From assembly GCA_009760855.2 (NCBI GenBank), contig WPIO01000046.1:1553001-1617000 (forward strand): a stretch of 64,000 nucleotides of DNA, given 5' to 3'. Each line of letters starts with the position of its first letter. The first letter of the stretch is position 1. The translations under genes and the position numbers were made by a program. Below are positions 45,460 through 56,979 of the stretch, piece after piece. The DNA comes from Cristatella mucedo (Eukaryota; Bryozoa; Phylactolaemata; Cristatellidae). Below the pieces are notes generated by a model. It made no database searches. It saw only the letters and a program-made list of their open reading frames with translations, and had not been told where the DNA came from.

Positions 45460-47508
45460 AGTATTTTTTCTCGCGCTCTGAATTATTCCGGTCTGATCTT
45501 CCAAAGATCATGGCAATTTCCTCTAAACCGCTGCTGGCGGGTGGTTTAATGCTTCTCAGCCTGGAAAGGTTTCTGTGTTGCTATCCGAGAGAAGATACCA
45601 CATTCACCTACTTGCTTCTTTATCGTGTTCATAACTACTAGCTTTCCGAGTTTGTCTTCTGCCTCGCGAACGAAAAGCGGCGCTACAATGGTTCACTTCT
45701 TAGAGGTCTGTCTCCCTGGGTTGCAGTGACGAACGGGCACCCGGATTACTTGGTTTAGCCTGTATTTGCGACCCAAGCTATTTTTATGAGGTTCATTGAT
45801 AAAAAGCTGTTGCAGCGTCGTTGAGTCCATACCTTTAGGTGGGTGCAGGGGGAAGGCTGGAGTCACACCCCACAGAAATTGCAAAGGCCAAAAGTTGCCC
45901 AAAAAGCCAAAATCTGCAACAAAAAACCAAAATATACGCAGAAATTTCATTACCTAAACAAAATAACCGCGGGTTTTGACAGTAAAATTAATTTCTTAAG
46001 AATAAGAGTCAGAAGAAATCAACACTCTCTAGTGGAAAATCTAATTTCATTATAATAATAACGTCAGTGGCAGTCTTCAAAGAACAGAAAAAGCTCATAT
46101 ATTTCGAAGCACAAATAAAACTAAGAATTGTACCTGACAAACGTCAAGAGGCTTATGTTTACTGGTGATTGAGCGTCTGCCGTCGGCCGAGAAGTTATTG
46201 CATATAGAAAACAGTCGTAGGACATTAACTGTCACAGAGCATGCATATCACTCGCCTGAGAGCAATCTGGAAGCAGTTGGAGCAGCCGTGAGCTCTGTGC
46301 TCGCCACTAATCATCAACAATAATCTTGCGGGCATTGCTGACGCTTGATGACACGCACTTGAGTCCTTCGGCACTTGGCGTTTTCCCGAGGTCCGCCGAT
46401 ATATTGCTCATGCGGGCCCGTTTCCTTTCGCAGGATGGATAACTGCCTTGAATGGTCAGGAATGCGCACAGCCCTACAGCATGGCACTGCCGAGTGGGCT
46501 GGAAGTAGCCTTGCAAGCTTTTTTCGTTCGACTTGTGACCAATATATTCTGCACCTAGCAGTGCCGGAAGTCTCCATGGCTATCTATCATTCAAATATAA
46601 TGAGTCGAATTGTAGTCAGTTTTGAAAGAGGAAAATTAGATGCCCGAGATGAGGTATAAGAAAGCAGACGCTGTTTGAGCTGCTATGCGAAACGAATTAT
46701 AGCAAACAACATGTACGAGATAGAGAAGAATGGAAGTGCTTGTAGAAGTACCTCTCCGCAACAGAAGGCACCCAGATATCGCTCGCTATCACCTGTGAAT
46801 AAAGAGTACGCTGAATCTGAGCGGGTTTTTATTCTTTCGCCAGCATGAGGTTGTAGAAAACCCACGTGACCATGTGACCATGGACCGACCGAATAATCGG
46901 CAGTGACTCCTTTGGAAATTGGTCAAGGAGGGATTTCTAGTATCGATAAGAACTACCTCTATTCTTTCCCCAGCCGGGATTAGAAGAAGTCACCTATCAG
47001 GGGCCACCTACCGTAACTGCTTGCAAGCCGAGTACGTAAGCGAAGAGCTTCATGCAGCAAAAAAAGGAAAACTGTGTAGCGTTTTTTAAATTGAAAACAG
47101 GAGAGCACGTTGTGAATCGATGATCAATGAAAGGCATCCAACTCGAATCCTGCAGTCTGCAGCTAAATTGCGGAAAGGTGAGTGGCTTGGTCCAAAAGTT
47201 CGCAAAAGCATTGGCAGCTGAGTCCTGCCACGCCCATAGCCCAGTAGCAAGACGAAACAGGAAGTATAATGTAAACAAAACCTACAACGTGTAACTTAGG
47301 CGAGAGACGCCACTTGGTGAAATGAAAAAGATTACAGCACACATTTACTTTTATTATTAAGGCTATTTTTTTCCGTTTCTCAAGTTTTAGTCACGGTCTA
47401 TTATCTGTCGTGGAAACTTGTACAAATCAGTGTCGGACCTTATTAACAAGCAGATTTTTAAATGAGTGCGAGAGCAGCGAGTACGACGTCTTTTTTTAGC
47501 TTCACTCT

Positions 47509-47510
<2 letters not shown>
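45460..47510. other. No gene recognised
   Basis: About 2 kb. Frames of 60-94 codons on both strands lack domains; no transposon recognised. Confidence 0.4.

Positions 47511-47593
<83 letters not shown>
47511..47593. repeat. (TC)n microsatellite, 80 bp
   Basis: Uninterrupted TC repeat. Confidence 0.97.
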
Positions 47594-47595
<2 letters not shown>

Positions 47596-47621
47596 GGGTT
47601 CTCGGCCCCTAGGAACGCGCC

Positions 47622-47685
47622 CGAGGTAAGAGTTCACCCGATGCTTCCGGTGGCTGAGGTAAGAGTTCACCCAATGCTTCCTGCG
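47622..47685. repeat. Two-copy 32 bp tandem with GAGGTAAGAG
   Basis: GAGGTAAGAGTTCACCCGAT and GAGGTAAGAGTTCACCCAAT, each followed by GCTTCC. Each unit holds a strong splice-donor-like string (AG|GTAAGAG), but no coding frame precedes it. Confidence 0.8.
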
Positions 47686-47734
47686 GCCGATTGATCAGCC
47701 GCAGTCCAGCTCCTCGTTATTGCTACTCTTCCAG

Positions 47735-47797
47735 CGATCTGTTAAGTGCATGAAGCACAAGAGATTTGGTTCTCTCAGAGTGCCATATCACCGATCT
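47735..47797 (+). mobile_element. LINE/SINE tail remnant
   Basis: AGTGCATGAAGCACAAGAG, ATTTGGTTCTCTCAGAG and TGCCATATCAC follow the F1/S1 tail pattern. Confidence 0.5.
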
Positions 47798-47799
47798 TA

Positions 47800-48545
47800 T
47801 TCATACTTATCTTATTCATAACCATCGGTAGGTCATTGCGGAAAGTCATTTTTAACTTAATTGTCACTGACGCAATCCATAATATTTCTTTAAAGCACTT
47901 GCAACTACCTATTATGCATCGGTTTACTACCATCATATTTAAATAACCCATGGATTCAGTGTGTCGCCGCCGCTGTATTTTAGCAACACGGAACTTTTAC
48001 GGAATGAAATTTCTTAGCAAAGTTGACTTTTAGTGTTTTGGCTTCTGTGGCTGAAATTCGGAAGTGTGAAGACCAATGCAAAATAGTTTGATTCATTTTC
48101 TAATGGATATGTCTATTAAAACGCACTTGGCAAAATGTAGGTCTCCTTGTGATATGGCAAGCCACCTGTGCATTCTTAAGTGTGGCCACACCAAAGTGAC
48201 ATCCATGAGCGAATGTGCGTAGAACTTAAATTAGCTACCCCAAGATGCTTAGTTTGAGCAGCTTTCTCTCTCAAAAACTACACGAGTGGTTTATAGCGAG
48301 CGCGAGGCTTGTTTTTACATGGCAAAATCACCGAGAATAAGAATTCTACATTCTAATTCTGTGTATTCGGTTCCTCAATCAGGAGCCTTTGCTGATCCCT
48401 AAGCAAAGGAGACACGCTACTCAATCTCTTGGACTACTAACAAACCTTGCAACTACGTTCATTCCCAACAGTAGAGGCTTAGTGTTTTGCTGGTAGCCCT
48501 GCTAAAAATTATTTGTAGTAGTTCAAAAACTAAACACGACTAGGG
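47800..48545. other. No feature recognised
   Basis: AT-rich; nothing I can name. Confidence 0.4.
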
Positions 48546-48549
48546 TAAT

Positions 48550-49110
48550 ATCTTAATCCCGAGCATATGATAAAGGTCGCACTACAGAGACCCCAACTAG
48601 GGCAGTCAAGTCCGTTAGTCTAGCCGAACGCCTAAGGTGTCCTATGAGTGATATTGAGCTTTATCGTCATTTAGCAAAAGAGAATTCACGCATCCAGGAT
48701 CGAATGTCTGCAAGGTAAGCATTCAGCTTATCAGAAGCTGCTGCTGATTCCTATGGTTTAAATGACAAGCACGGCTGTGGGTGTTGTCGGTCTAGACGTG
48801 ATGGCCGATGCCAAGGGCCCAACTTTCCCTGGGTGCTATTTATAAACGGAGAACAGCAAAGGGCCGAGAACAGACCCTCGTGGAACTGCGCGCAGGTGAC
48901 TGGTCAGTTAGATGAGACTTGATCTCCATGCGACACGGACTGGACACAACCGGACACGTACGATTTGAGCCAAATCAGAGCTTCATATGTTGGACCAATC
49001 GCTGTTCTCAATTGCTCTTGTAGGCTATTACGATCAACGGTTTTGAATGGTGACTATAGATCGAAAAGAATCAGGGCAGGGATTTTTCTATGCTGACTCC
49101 ACACATTTTT
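48550..49110 (-). mobile_element. F4 LINE RT fragment, old
   Basis: Minus-strand translation gives LILFDL (motif A remnant), SPFKTVDRNSLQEQLRTAIG, TYEALIWLKSYVSGCVQSVS and GDQVSSN, then the motif B region (FHEGLFSALCCSPFINST). This is the RT fingers/palm of an L2/CR1-like LINE distinct from F1 and F2. Stops interrupt it. Confidence 0.75.
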
Positions 49111-50000
49111 CTTTCATCGAATTCAATAAGCATTTCATGAACTTCTATGCTCTCCAATAGGTTTCTAATGCAATGAGAGCTTGGTGAACGATAGAAGTTT
49201 CTTAACGTCTAATGTAAAGTCACATAGAAGAAGATTTAAATTACCTACTTATTACTACGGCTCAATTTTCCCGGAACAAATTAGATTTTTTGAGGGCATT
49301 TTAAAATGCCATAACAATGTTATTACAATTATTATTAGTATGGATTTGTGCTAGCTAGTTTGGTGTAACTCCTAGTCACTGCCACCTGCTTTTGCAGCTG
49401 GACGCTTTTGCCGCTGCCTGCTTCGTTTTTACGTAGACTTGTTGCCTGAGCAGTCAGACAAGCAGTGATATCCAGAGCATTGGTGATTCTATCAAGCTGA
49501 CAGTCGGGCCGAAGTGAGACGCACTGCAGTTGATCAGGACGAAACTCTCATTTCGCATCTGCCTGAAGCAGCTGACTGGACAATCGGCAGCAGCTTAGTT
49601 TATCTGGTGATAGATCACTGTCTTATTTGCATACTGCCTTCTAAAACATGTCGGAAAAGCAAAACGTAACGTTTAAATCACAATCCGTGGCTCAGGACAG
49701 TGGTAGAAACTTTTTCTTCCGAATAAAAGCTCTTAAACTTTGGCTTCAACTAATGGCTCTTTTGTAGATAAATTAGCTCTTCGCCTATACCTCAAATTAG
49801 TTCATATATGTCAATATTTGTATCACCTAAGGTGGGGCTTTCTTCTAAAGACATTCTATCACGGTATATTTCCACAAGGCATATCTTAAGAAACACTATA
49901 TATATACAAGTGTTTACTCGGGAATTTGTCAGCAATAGCGCAAATATAAACTCTATGCAGGCGGACATATATAGATATACAGCTAAGTACACCTGCTCCA
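49111..50000. other. No feature recognised
   Basis: About 900 bases; a possible LINE tail trace, GAGGGCATTTTAAAATGCC plus ATTATTATTAG, occurs at 49,290-49,340. Confidence 0.4.
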
Positions 50001-50006
50001 TATACG

Positions 50007-50007
<1 letters not shown>

Positions 50008-50074
<67 letters not shown>
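50008..50074. repeat. (TA)n(TG)n microsatellite
   Basis: Short TA run followed by about 50 bases of TG, abutting an F2 terminus. Confidence 0.95.
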
Positions 50075-50078
<4 letters not shown>

Positions 50079-50522
50079 GTTATGTATCTCCGTCTGTAAC
50101 TCCACAAAGTCATAAAGACCATGTGGGTGTTACGCAGGAGAGTTTTGTGTAGAGCACTCACAGCCTAAGCGGCTTTCGGTACGCATTCGGTACCCAACAG
50201 ACTTCGTCTCACGCAACAAAGAGAAAGTGGGAAGCATAGCAGAGTCAGGAGAGCAGTTGAGGTAGTGAGTAGCATAGAAGTAGCAGCTCAGGACCGCTGA
50301 AAAAGATGTGCCATAGTCGGCAGTAGGAGAGTAGTTGTCGTTGCGTAAGAAATGTGGAAGCGAGTTCCACAGTCTAGGACCCGCAGAGCTAAAGTTTCTG
50401 TCGCCAGCTGTCTTTAAGCGGAGGAATGGGACAGCTAATTTATTGTCCATACAGGACCTCAGGGCACGAACAGGCTGAAACTGATGCAGCAGTTCAGCTA
50501 GGTACGAAGGAGCCAAGATATA
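50075..50522 (-). mobile_element. F2 LINE, reverse, well preserved
   Basis: Minus strand has an open 128-codon frame: APSYLAELLHQFQPVRALRS, CMDNKLAVPFLRLKTAGDRN, SAGPRLWNSLPHFLRNDNYS, running into the family 3' region (LLRETKSVGYRMRTES). It ends at the F2 terminus next to the TG run. It is the cleanest F2 piece and defines that part of the family. Confidence 0.9.
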
Positions 50523-50567
50523 TATTTATGCATGCAAACTTCAGCTAGAAAGTCATGCCGCACCTTT

Positions 50568-50765
50568 AAAATAATAATAATAATACATTTGATATAGTGC
50601 CCTCAGAGAACTCAATATCTTTCTAGGCACTTTACATTTGCTGAAAATGAAGCACGATCGAATGGTTAGTGGCAGCATGCTCAATAAAAAACAAGAATAA
50701 TATGGTTAGGGGATATGCAACGGGTCAGCATACAAGTATAGTTAGTGGCAGCATTAATTTTTCTT
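50568..50765 (-). mobile_element. F1 LINE 3'UTR and tail, reverse
   Basis: (AAT)n, ACATTTGATATAGTGCCCTC, AATATCTTTCTAGGCAC, GAAGCACGATCGAATGGTTAG, GGGTCAGCATACAAG. Truncated in the 3'UTR. Confidence 0.85.
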
Positions 50766-50769
50766 ACGA

Positions 50770-52020
50770 ATTTTCATAAAAATAGAGATGACATGGTAAA
50801 TTAAATCTGCAAATAGTGACCAAGAACTAATTCTTAAGCCAAAGTTGAAGTATTTCGGTACTTGTAACGTCTACCATAAACAAATCCCAGAAAAAAGGAG
50901 GCTTCATCATAAAAAATTACAAAAACCGTGAAATAAACCACATCTAGTAAATCATTCATATTCTGGATCAGAGATTGCCATATTGATGAGCACTTCCAGT
51001 TAGTGGGTTCTGACAGTGAAAATGTTTCGGAGGCTTTACAGCCATACCTTATAGGTTTATATTACCTAATTAATATTGTCTGGTAAGCAAGCTCAAAAGC
51101 ATTGTTTCCTTTGACCCATTATGCGACAACAATTTCCTATATTCTGAAGAAGGGACACTAAAAATGGACTCTTTCTGAACAACTATTCGAATAGTCGTAT
51201 GCAGAACTTTTACTCAAAGCATGCCCTTGTTTTAGGTCGAGAAGCAAAAAATATGATAGCAATAATGGCATCAAATAAAAAAATATATAATTCATTTATA
51301 TAGCGCCCCAAAATAAACTTTGGTTTTAACACCAGCCTCTTAAAACTTCTTCTTTGCATAGATTTACTATAGATGCTGAAGTTTTGCCATTTCGCTGATT
51401 TTAGGTTCGTTGCAGGCTCAGCCACTATGAGACCCTTGCCTTGTCTAGGAAACTTAAAGATTGCAAAATTAAGTGCTTTAAAAAAAGGCTCCAACATTTT
51501 TTAATAATGAATCGAGAAGCAGTAGCAATTCCGAACTAATTAGCAGCAGTGCGTTTTAAGCCGCCAAAACATTTCCATTTCAGGATCTTCCAAACCAGTA
51601 ACGAAATTTAGGACGTGGCTTCGAATCGGCAGCCAGTGACACCAAATCAAAACCTAACCGCTACCTGCCTTTTCTCTACCCTTGCACTAGCGCCCATTGA
51701 CATTATTATGGCTGACCTAGAATATAGCCATTTTTCTCAACGTTGACTTATCCATAGTACTTGGCAATCGTTTACGGTTTAACAGCCTTACTTTCTAATG
51801 GTTTTGATAGGCATCCCAGATTGCTGAAATACTTCAGTTTTCAGCAATAGTTTTCTGGTTCCGTCCTAGTGCCGTCACAATTAACACGATCGTGTAATCA
51901 TGCTACCTCTAGATTTTTGAAAATGTATTGGAAAAATTGATTCTGATTGTTTTATATGGCTTTCTGGACGAATTTTATATGAATATGTGCAATTACTGCG
52001 TGCTCGCACTTGCTTTCGCG
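50770..52020. other. No gene recognised
   Basis: About 1.25 kb of AT-rich DNA with a tail trace, ATAATTCATTTATATAGCGCCCC, at 51,288-51,310. Confidence 0.4.
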
Positions 52021-52022
52021 CG

Positions 52023-52176
<154 letters not shown>

Positions 52177-52179
52177 TAT

Positions 52180-52770
52180 ACAGCCAACCCGAACTTGTGA
52201 AATAGATAGACCGGAAAACTTTTCGCAAGTTGAATTTTATAAGCTGAGAATGGTATATGATACGCTCTACTTCGATACATTCTGACGCCTACTTACGAAA
52301 TTTCCTGGAGCATTATCCAAAATCAGCTGGATTTTGAAGGGAATGTTCCTATCGCGGCAGTAGATTTTTGCAGTTGTAATAATTAAGCAGTTTAGGAACC
52401 AATCTTCAAAAAGCACCGCTTTTATCCATGCTTTCTGGTTATGACGATAATGCACAGGCAGTCTGTTCTTGCTGATGCTCTTGAAGGCACGGATTTTGCA
52501 AAATGATAAATCGGGAAAGGTTTCAGCTTGAAGCCTGCCACGTTTTCTTCAAGCATCAACTTGAGGCTATCTTTGAAAGCCTTAAAGTCAGACATTGGCT
52601 TTGCTTCAGGCATAAGTTTCCAGAAAAGTGTCGCATCATCCACGGTAAAAATCTGTTCCGGCAAATAATTTTCTTTCTTAATAAGTTTCTCCGCCTCCTT
52701 AACTTCTCCGCAGTTTCATTATTAGCACTTGCAGCTTCACCGGTGATTTTAATTTCCCTGCTGATTATAA
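52180..52770 (-). mobile_element. Tigger/pogo-type DNA transposon relic
   Basis: The right side in element terms begins at CAGCCAACCCGAACTTGTGA (52,181). The next 110 bases (GACCGGAAAACTTTTCGCAAG, GAGAATGGTATATGATACGC) match the 28.4 kb MITE. A transposase core fragment follows. The other end is lost where an F1 tail abuts at about 52,770. Confidence 0.8.
52270..52715 (-). pseudogene. Tigger-like DDE transposase, core fragment
   Basis: Minus-strand translation reads EVKEAEKLIKKENYLPEQI, FTVDDATLFWKLMPEAKPM, FKAFKDSLKLMLEENVAGFKL, LKPFPIYHFAKS, then (from 52,455 in the next frame) NQKAWIKAVLFEDWFLNC, YCRDRNIPFKIQLILDNAPGN. This is the catalytic core of Tigger/pogo transposases: VDE-like first Asp (VDD here), GFKASKDRLT, KPLLIYHS, NKKAWMTAALFEEW and LLLLDNAPGH with the second Asp. 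The third acidic residue, the HTH DNA-binding half and the C-terminus are missing. One frame change occurs near 52,450. Such enzymes cut and paste DNA into TA sites; this copy cannot. Confidence 0.85.
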
Positions 52771-52855
52771 CAATAATAATATTAATTTCTATTGCGCCCT
52801 TTGAGAACTTAATCTCCGTCAAGGCACTTTTTCCGCTAAATGTGCCTCTATAAAT
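52770..52855 (-). mobile_element. F1/S1 tail, reverse
   Basis: AATAATATTAATTTCTATTGC, GCCCTTTGAGAACTTAATC, TCCGTCAAGGCACTTTTTCC. Confidence 0.7.
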
Positions 52856-52859
52856 AAGA

Positions 52860-53685
52860 GGAAGTGACAAAGTGCTATGTCATAATTGATTGAAAATGTA
52901 GTGTAAGTTTTAATTTAATGAAAAATAATTCTGCAAGTTTTTATCCCATTAATCAGGTAGATAATTTCCAAGAAACTTTTTAGAGGTTTTGACTTGCATA
53001 CATAAGGTGGCTGCCAGTGTGCGATCCCATTTTTACAAACCAGTGCATAATAATACAACTTGAGGTGCATGGAAGCGATTAAGGTGAAAAATTCCACTCA
53101 AATGAATAAAATAAATGTGCCAAGCTAAATTAGGGTACTTTTGTAAAGTTCTCCATTTTTATCTTCGTGTAAAAGATGCAAGAAAATTAACAAAGTAAAA
53201 ATTTGCTTTCAAGAAAAAGACTGTTTTGATAAGAAGGAATTCCGATAAAAAAAGAGAAAAGTGCGCCTAATAAAATCACAGCTATCGAAGACAAAAACAT
53301 GAGAGACAAACAACGGAGGCTGCCAAAAAGCATCGCGCACTTTAGCGGCGGCTAGTCGTAATTGGTAGACGCACATTTACATGCACAAGCTAACGGACGT
53401 CGCTGTGAACTCTCACCTCTAGACTTGCAACTTCGCAAATCCAATAGGATATCCTATTATAGTTCACGGGTCTTTGTTAGTTTGGAATAAAATACTAAAG
53501 AGTTTTGTAAAAATTTTTGAATTTTTTCTTCTAATAATACTTACTACATTAAGAAAGAAATGAAAGATCTCCCGTTAGTAGAGCGAATCACTAGATCGGT
53601 CAGAGGCAGCCTTTGGCAGCCTACAAAGCAAAGCTTGAGTTTGGCTTGATTTCTAACGGATATGTAGGCTAGCTCACGGATATGT
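52860..53685. other. No gene recognised
   Basis: Strongly AT-rich. Nothing I can name. Confidence 0.4.
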
Positions 53686-53689
53686 AAGC

Positions 53690-53935
53690 TAGCTCCGTCT
53701 GTATCGCCACAAAGCCACAAAGACTGTGTAGGTATTACAAAGGAGAGTCTTGTATATCGCACTCACAGCTGTAGCAGCTTTCTGTATGCATTCGGTAGCC
53801 AACAGACTTCATCTCACGCAACAAAGAGAAAGTGAGAAGCATAGCAGAGTCAGGAAAGCAGTTGCGGTAGCGAGTAGCATGGAAGTAGTACCTCAGGACC
53901 GCTAAAAAGGATGATTTATTGTCGGCAGCAGGAGA
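53690..53935 (-). mobile_element. F2 LINE 3' end, reverse
   Basis: AGCTCCGTCTGTATCGCCAC, GTATTACAAAGGAGAGTC, TAGCCAACAGACTTCATCTC, GAAGCATAGCAGAGTCAGG. Related to the 50 kb copy. Confidence 0.85.
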
Positions 53936-54194
53936 GATATGCAGGTATACACACATATGTATATGTATATACTATGTAAATATGTATACATAAATGTGTC
54001 TGCATATAATTATATGTGTTTACATCTATAGAAATATGTACGTATGCATACAGGCTTATAAAGCTGGTGCGTCTGAATGAATATTCCCCATAGTCATGAA
54101 ATATAATAATGTAGACAGAATTTCCATTTGACAATTGTAATTTAAACAGAATCAAGTGTGCATGCAAATGAAGCGATGTAAATTTGTACTACCA

Positions 54195-54485
54195 AAGTCA
54201 GGGGCGGAGCTAGGATTTTCAATTAAGGGGCAAGAGTGGCGAGTAAACAATTATATTATATATTATAAATAAATTATATAAAGACACAATCTCAGAGTTG
54301 CGAAGTTTTTAGAATAACGTGGACCTACAAAAGACCCATGAATGTCAACGTTCCTCCATCAGACTGCCCCTGTCCCATTTCTTGCCCCAGCCCGATATAA
54401 GGGGGGCGGCCAGGTCGCTGTCCCTCGCTCTAGGGGAGCATGCAATTGCCCCCCTGCCCACTCCCCGGCTCTTCCACTGGCTTAA
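54195..54485 (+). mobile_element. hAT-like non-autonomous element
   Basis: Starts CAGGGGCGGAGCTAGGATTT, a hAT-type terminus; ends GGCTCTTCCACTGG, a partial inverse. Shares the GGGGGGCGGCCAGGTCGCTG stretch with the 45 kb element. About 290 bases, no transposase. Confidence 0.65.
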
Positions 54486-54600
54486 GGGGTCAAGAAAACT
54501 CGTGTACTCGCCAAAGAGATCAGTCACAATAGTACACATCTGAATCGTACTAGCAAAATAAAAAATATTTCGCTTTAAGCTGTATTCTTTTTTCTATGCA

Positions 54601-54770
54601 GAAATATATAATTAACTAGCACAGCGCCCTAGGAGAGCTTAAGCTATATTCAGGTGGTTCACATATGCCATGCGGCTCGAGCCCACGACCGCGGTCATCA
54701 AATACATTCACCTTGACCTTGGTTTGAGGCAAGCATCTTAACCGCTCGGCCCAACCTGAGCGGCAGAAAC
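54601..54770 (-). mobile_element. SINE S1, reverse
   Basis: ATATAATTAACTAGCACAGC, CCTAGGAGAGCTTAAGC, TCACATATGCCATGCGGC, TCGAGCCCACGACCGCGG, TCATCAAATACATTCACC, TTAACCGCTCGGCCCAACC. Confidence 0.85.
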
Positions 54771-54914
54771 TGGTAAAATAATTTTTTCGAAACAATCATT
54801 CTTTTGGATCGCTATTTTTTATCAGCATCAAACCAAATTAGTGACAACCTCAGATTATTCTTAATCTAATCATCGTATAGTTGTGATATTTAGGAGCCCA
54901 TTAAAGTTGGTCAT

Positions 54915-55198
54915 ACGAACAATAGCGGAGCCAGCGGGCATTTGCCCACCCCTACAGTGGGGCAGTTACCTGGGCCGCACCTATTCCTATGCCCCGACCT
55001 TCGCCAACGACGACATCTTAATTCCACTCGACGAGCAACCGCCGAGTTTAGTAAGAATAAACGTTACGATTTTGCGAGCGCACTCGTTTATAAATTGCGG
55101 TCTAGCCCCAACTACATAAAAAGTTTGTGAGTCTTGCCCCTGCATGCAAAATTGTGCAGATCTTGCCCCCTAAGTGAAAATCCTGGCTCTGCCAGTGA
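54915..55198 (-). mobile_element. hAT-like non-autonomous element, reverse
   Basis: Starts AGCGGAGCCAGCGGGCATTT and ends AAAATCCTGGCTCTGCCAGTG, inverted termini of the same family as 54.2 kb. The interior holds GTGAGTCTTGCCCC and GCAGATCTTGCCCCC, reversed relatives of GGGGCAAGA in the other copies. Confidence 0.65.
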
Positions 55199-55199
55199 A

Positions 55200-55630
55200 T
55201 AGGAATGCCTACTGTCGTATCGGGAAGCACGTCTATAGTAGCTCGCTGGAAGCCAACCCGGAGGCGCAGCTGAGAGCGGCTCCCTGCTCCCTCCAAGCCT
55301 GACAGACGCTCCTGCGTACTGCCGTACTTTCGGGAGGCGCTAGGAGACACTTCCGGGGAGCCTCTCTGGCGGCTTTTCGTGAGACTTTTAGCTTCCTGCA
55401 AGCGGCGTCTTTGCGTTTAGTCTGGAGTGAACTTTGTTAAGATATAGCTAATAAGGCTTCTGAAAAGCTGGGAGCCATGGACGCGTAGGTTCCAGCTCGG
55501 TTTTAGAATCCACCATGTTTTGTTTTTTATAAAAGCCAGACTTGGCTTAAGATACATTCGTCGCAAGCCTGTACTAACTATTCCCAGCTAGCTATATGTC
55601 TGCAGCAAAAAGTAAACCCTCTGTATTTGT
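55200..55630. other. No feature recognised
   Basis: About 430 bases, GC-rich at first, unassigned. Confidence 0.4.
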
Positions 55631-55700
55631 TTACAATGCAGAGAGAGAGAGAGAGAGAGCTAAATTTCTTTCTAGGTATTTTACATATTTTGGGACCAAG
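55630..55700 (-). mobile_element. LINE/SINE tail with (AG)n expansion
   Basis: TTTACAATG, then CAGAGAGAGAG to 55,659, then CTAAATTTCTTTCTAGG and TATTTTACATATTTT: the reversed F1/S1 tail, with AG repeats grown at the CAGAGAAC position. Confidence 0.65.
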
Positions 55701-55955
55701 CGGGCTCTGCTATGAAGCCAGGTATTGAAGACATAGACCTCGACCCCAATCCATTAAAATGAGAAGAAAATCAATATTGCATTGTAAAATTTGGCAAATT
55801 CTTTTCGGAAATAAAGTTGTCTACGTGACAATCGAAGCCATGGCTATCAAACAGTAAATCTTTGCATTACCGGCTAGCACTAGCATATGTGTACATTTCC
55901 TTCTGTTATGCACAGGGTCTCACTTTCTTACGGTCTCTTTTGCTCTTACTCTCTA
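55700..55955. other. No feature recognised
   Basis: Unassigned short stretch, AT-rich. Confidence 0.4.
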
Positions 55956-55959
55956 TCAC

Positions 55960-56234
<275 letters not shown>

Positions 56235-56364
56235 CCTCTCTTGCTATATTTATCACACACACTGATGAGAGCATGGTCTGCTGGTAACTTGGGGTTGTCC
56301 TTAAGAAAAAATCTACTTTCTTAGATAGTTTATTACCAAATCTGTATAGGTTGAGGATCAGAGA

Positions 56365-56400
56365 TTGGGTGTGTGTGTGTGTTTGTGTGTGTGTGTTGTA
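56365..56400. repeat. (TG)n microsatellite, short
   Basis: TG run with two interruptions. Confidence 0.85.
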
Positions 56401-56924
56401 CGTGTGTGCCTATACTGTACGCGCGTGTGTTATTTTGTGCGTGCTTGCACGTGCTGGCAGTTTGTCATGTTGGCAGGTTGTTGCAGCTGACTGAATGCTG
56501 AAGCTGAGCTGAGTAATGATCTGTGCAGATGCAGTTGCCGTATCCATGCTGCCACTTCAGGATGTTTGAAGGCTAAAAAAACAAGGTATTTCTGGTGGCA
56601 TCATTCACAGGCGTTAATGTGTTTCTCCAACACTGTCTGGCATTTTTGAGTGCCATTCAGGTTCCATGCTTGAGTCAGGTTACTCTTGCCTCCTCTGGCT
56701 GGCACTGAAGACCGTGGGCGAAAACTGAAAGCGTCGGTTGCTGTAGCGAAATCGACGGCAGGTGAATAACAATGAGATGCAGGTCACAGTTACGTCGTGC
56801 AGTTTCAAATCCGTTGAGGGCACCGAGTTTGCTGTTGGTTATCTCAACTGAGTTTGAGAGTGAGGTTGCGGTGCATTGACAGATGCCAGACAACCACATG
56901 ACTTCGGGCAGATAGGGAGGGGGA

Positions 56925-56978
56925 CAATTTCCACCTTCAACCAATAGGCTTCTGCCTATTGGTTGAAGGTGGAAATTG
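56925..56978. repeat. Perfect 25 bp palindrome, 4-base loop
   Basis: The arm 56,925-56,949 (CAATTTCCACCTTCAACC and on) is the exact reverse complement of 56,954-56,978; the loop is TTCT. Not related by eye to any transposon terminus in the window. Confidence 0.95.
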
Positions 56979-56979
56979 A

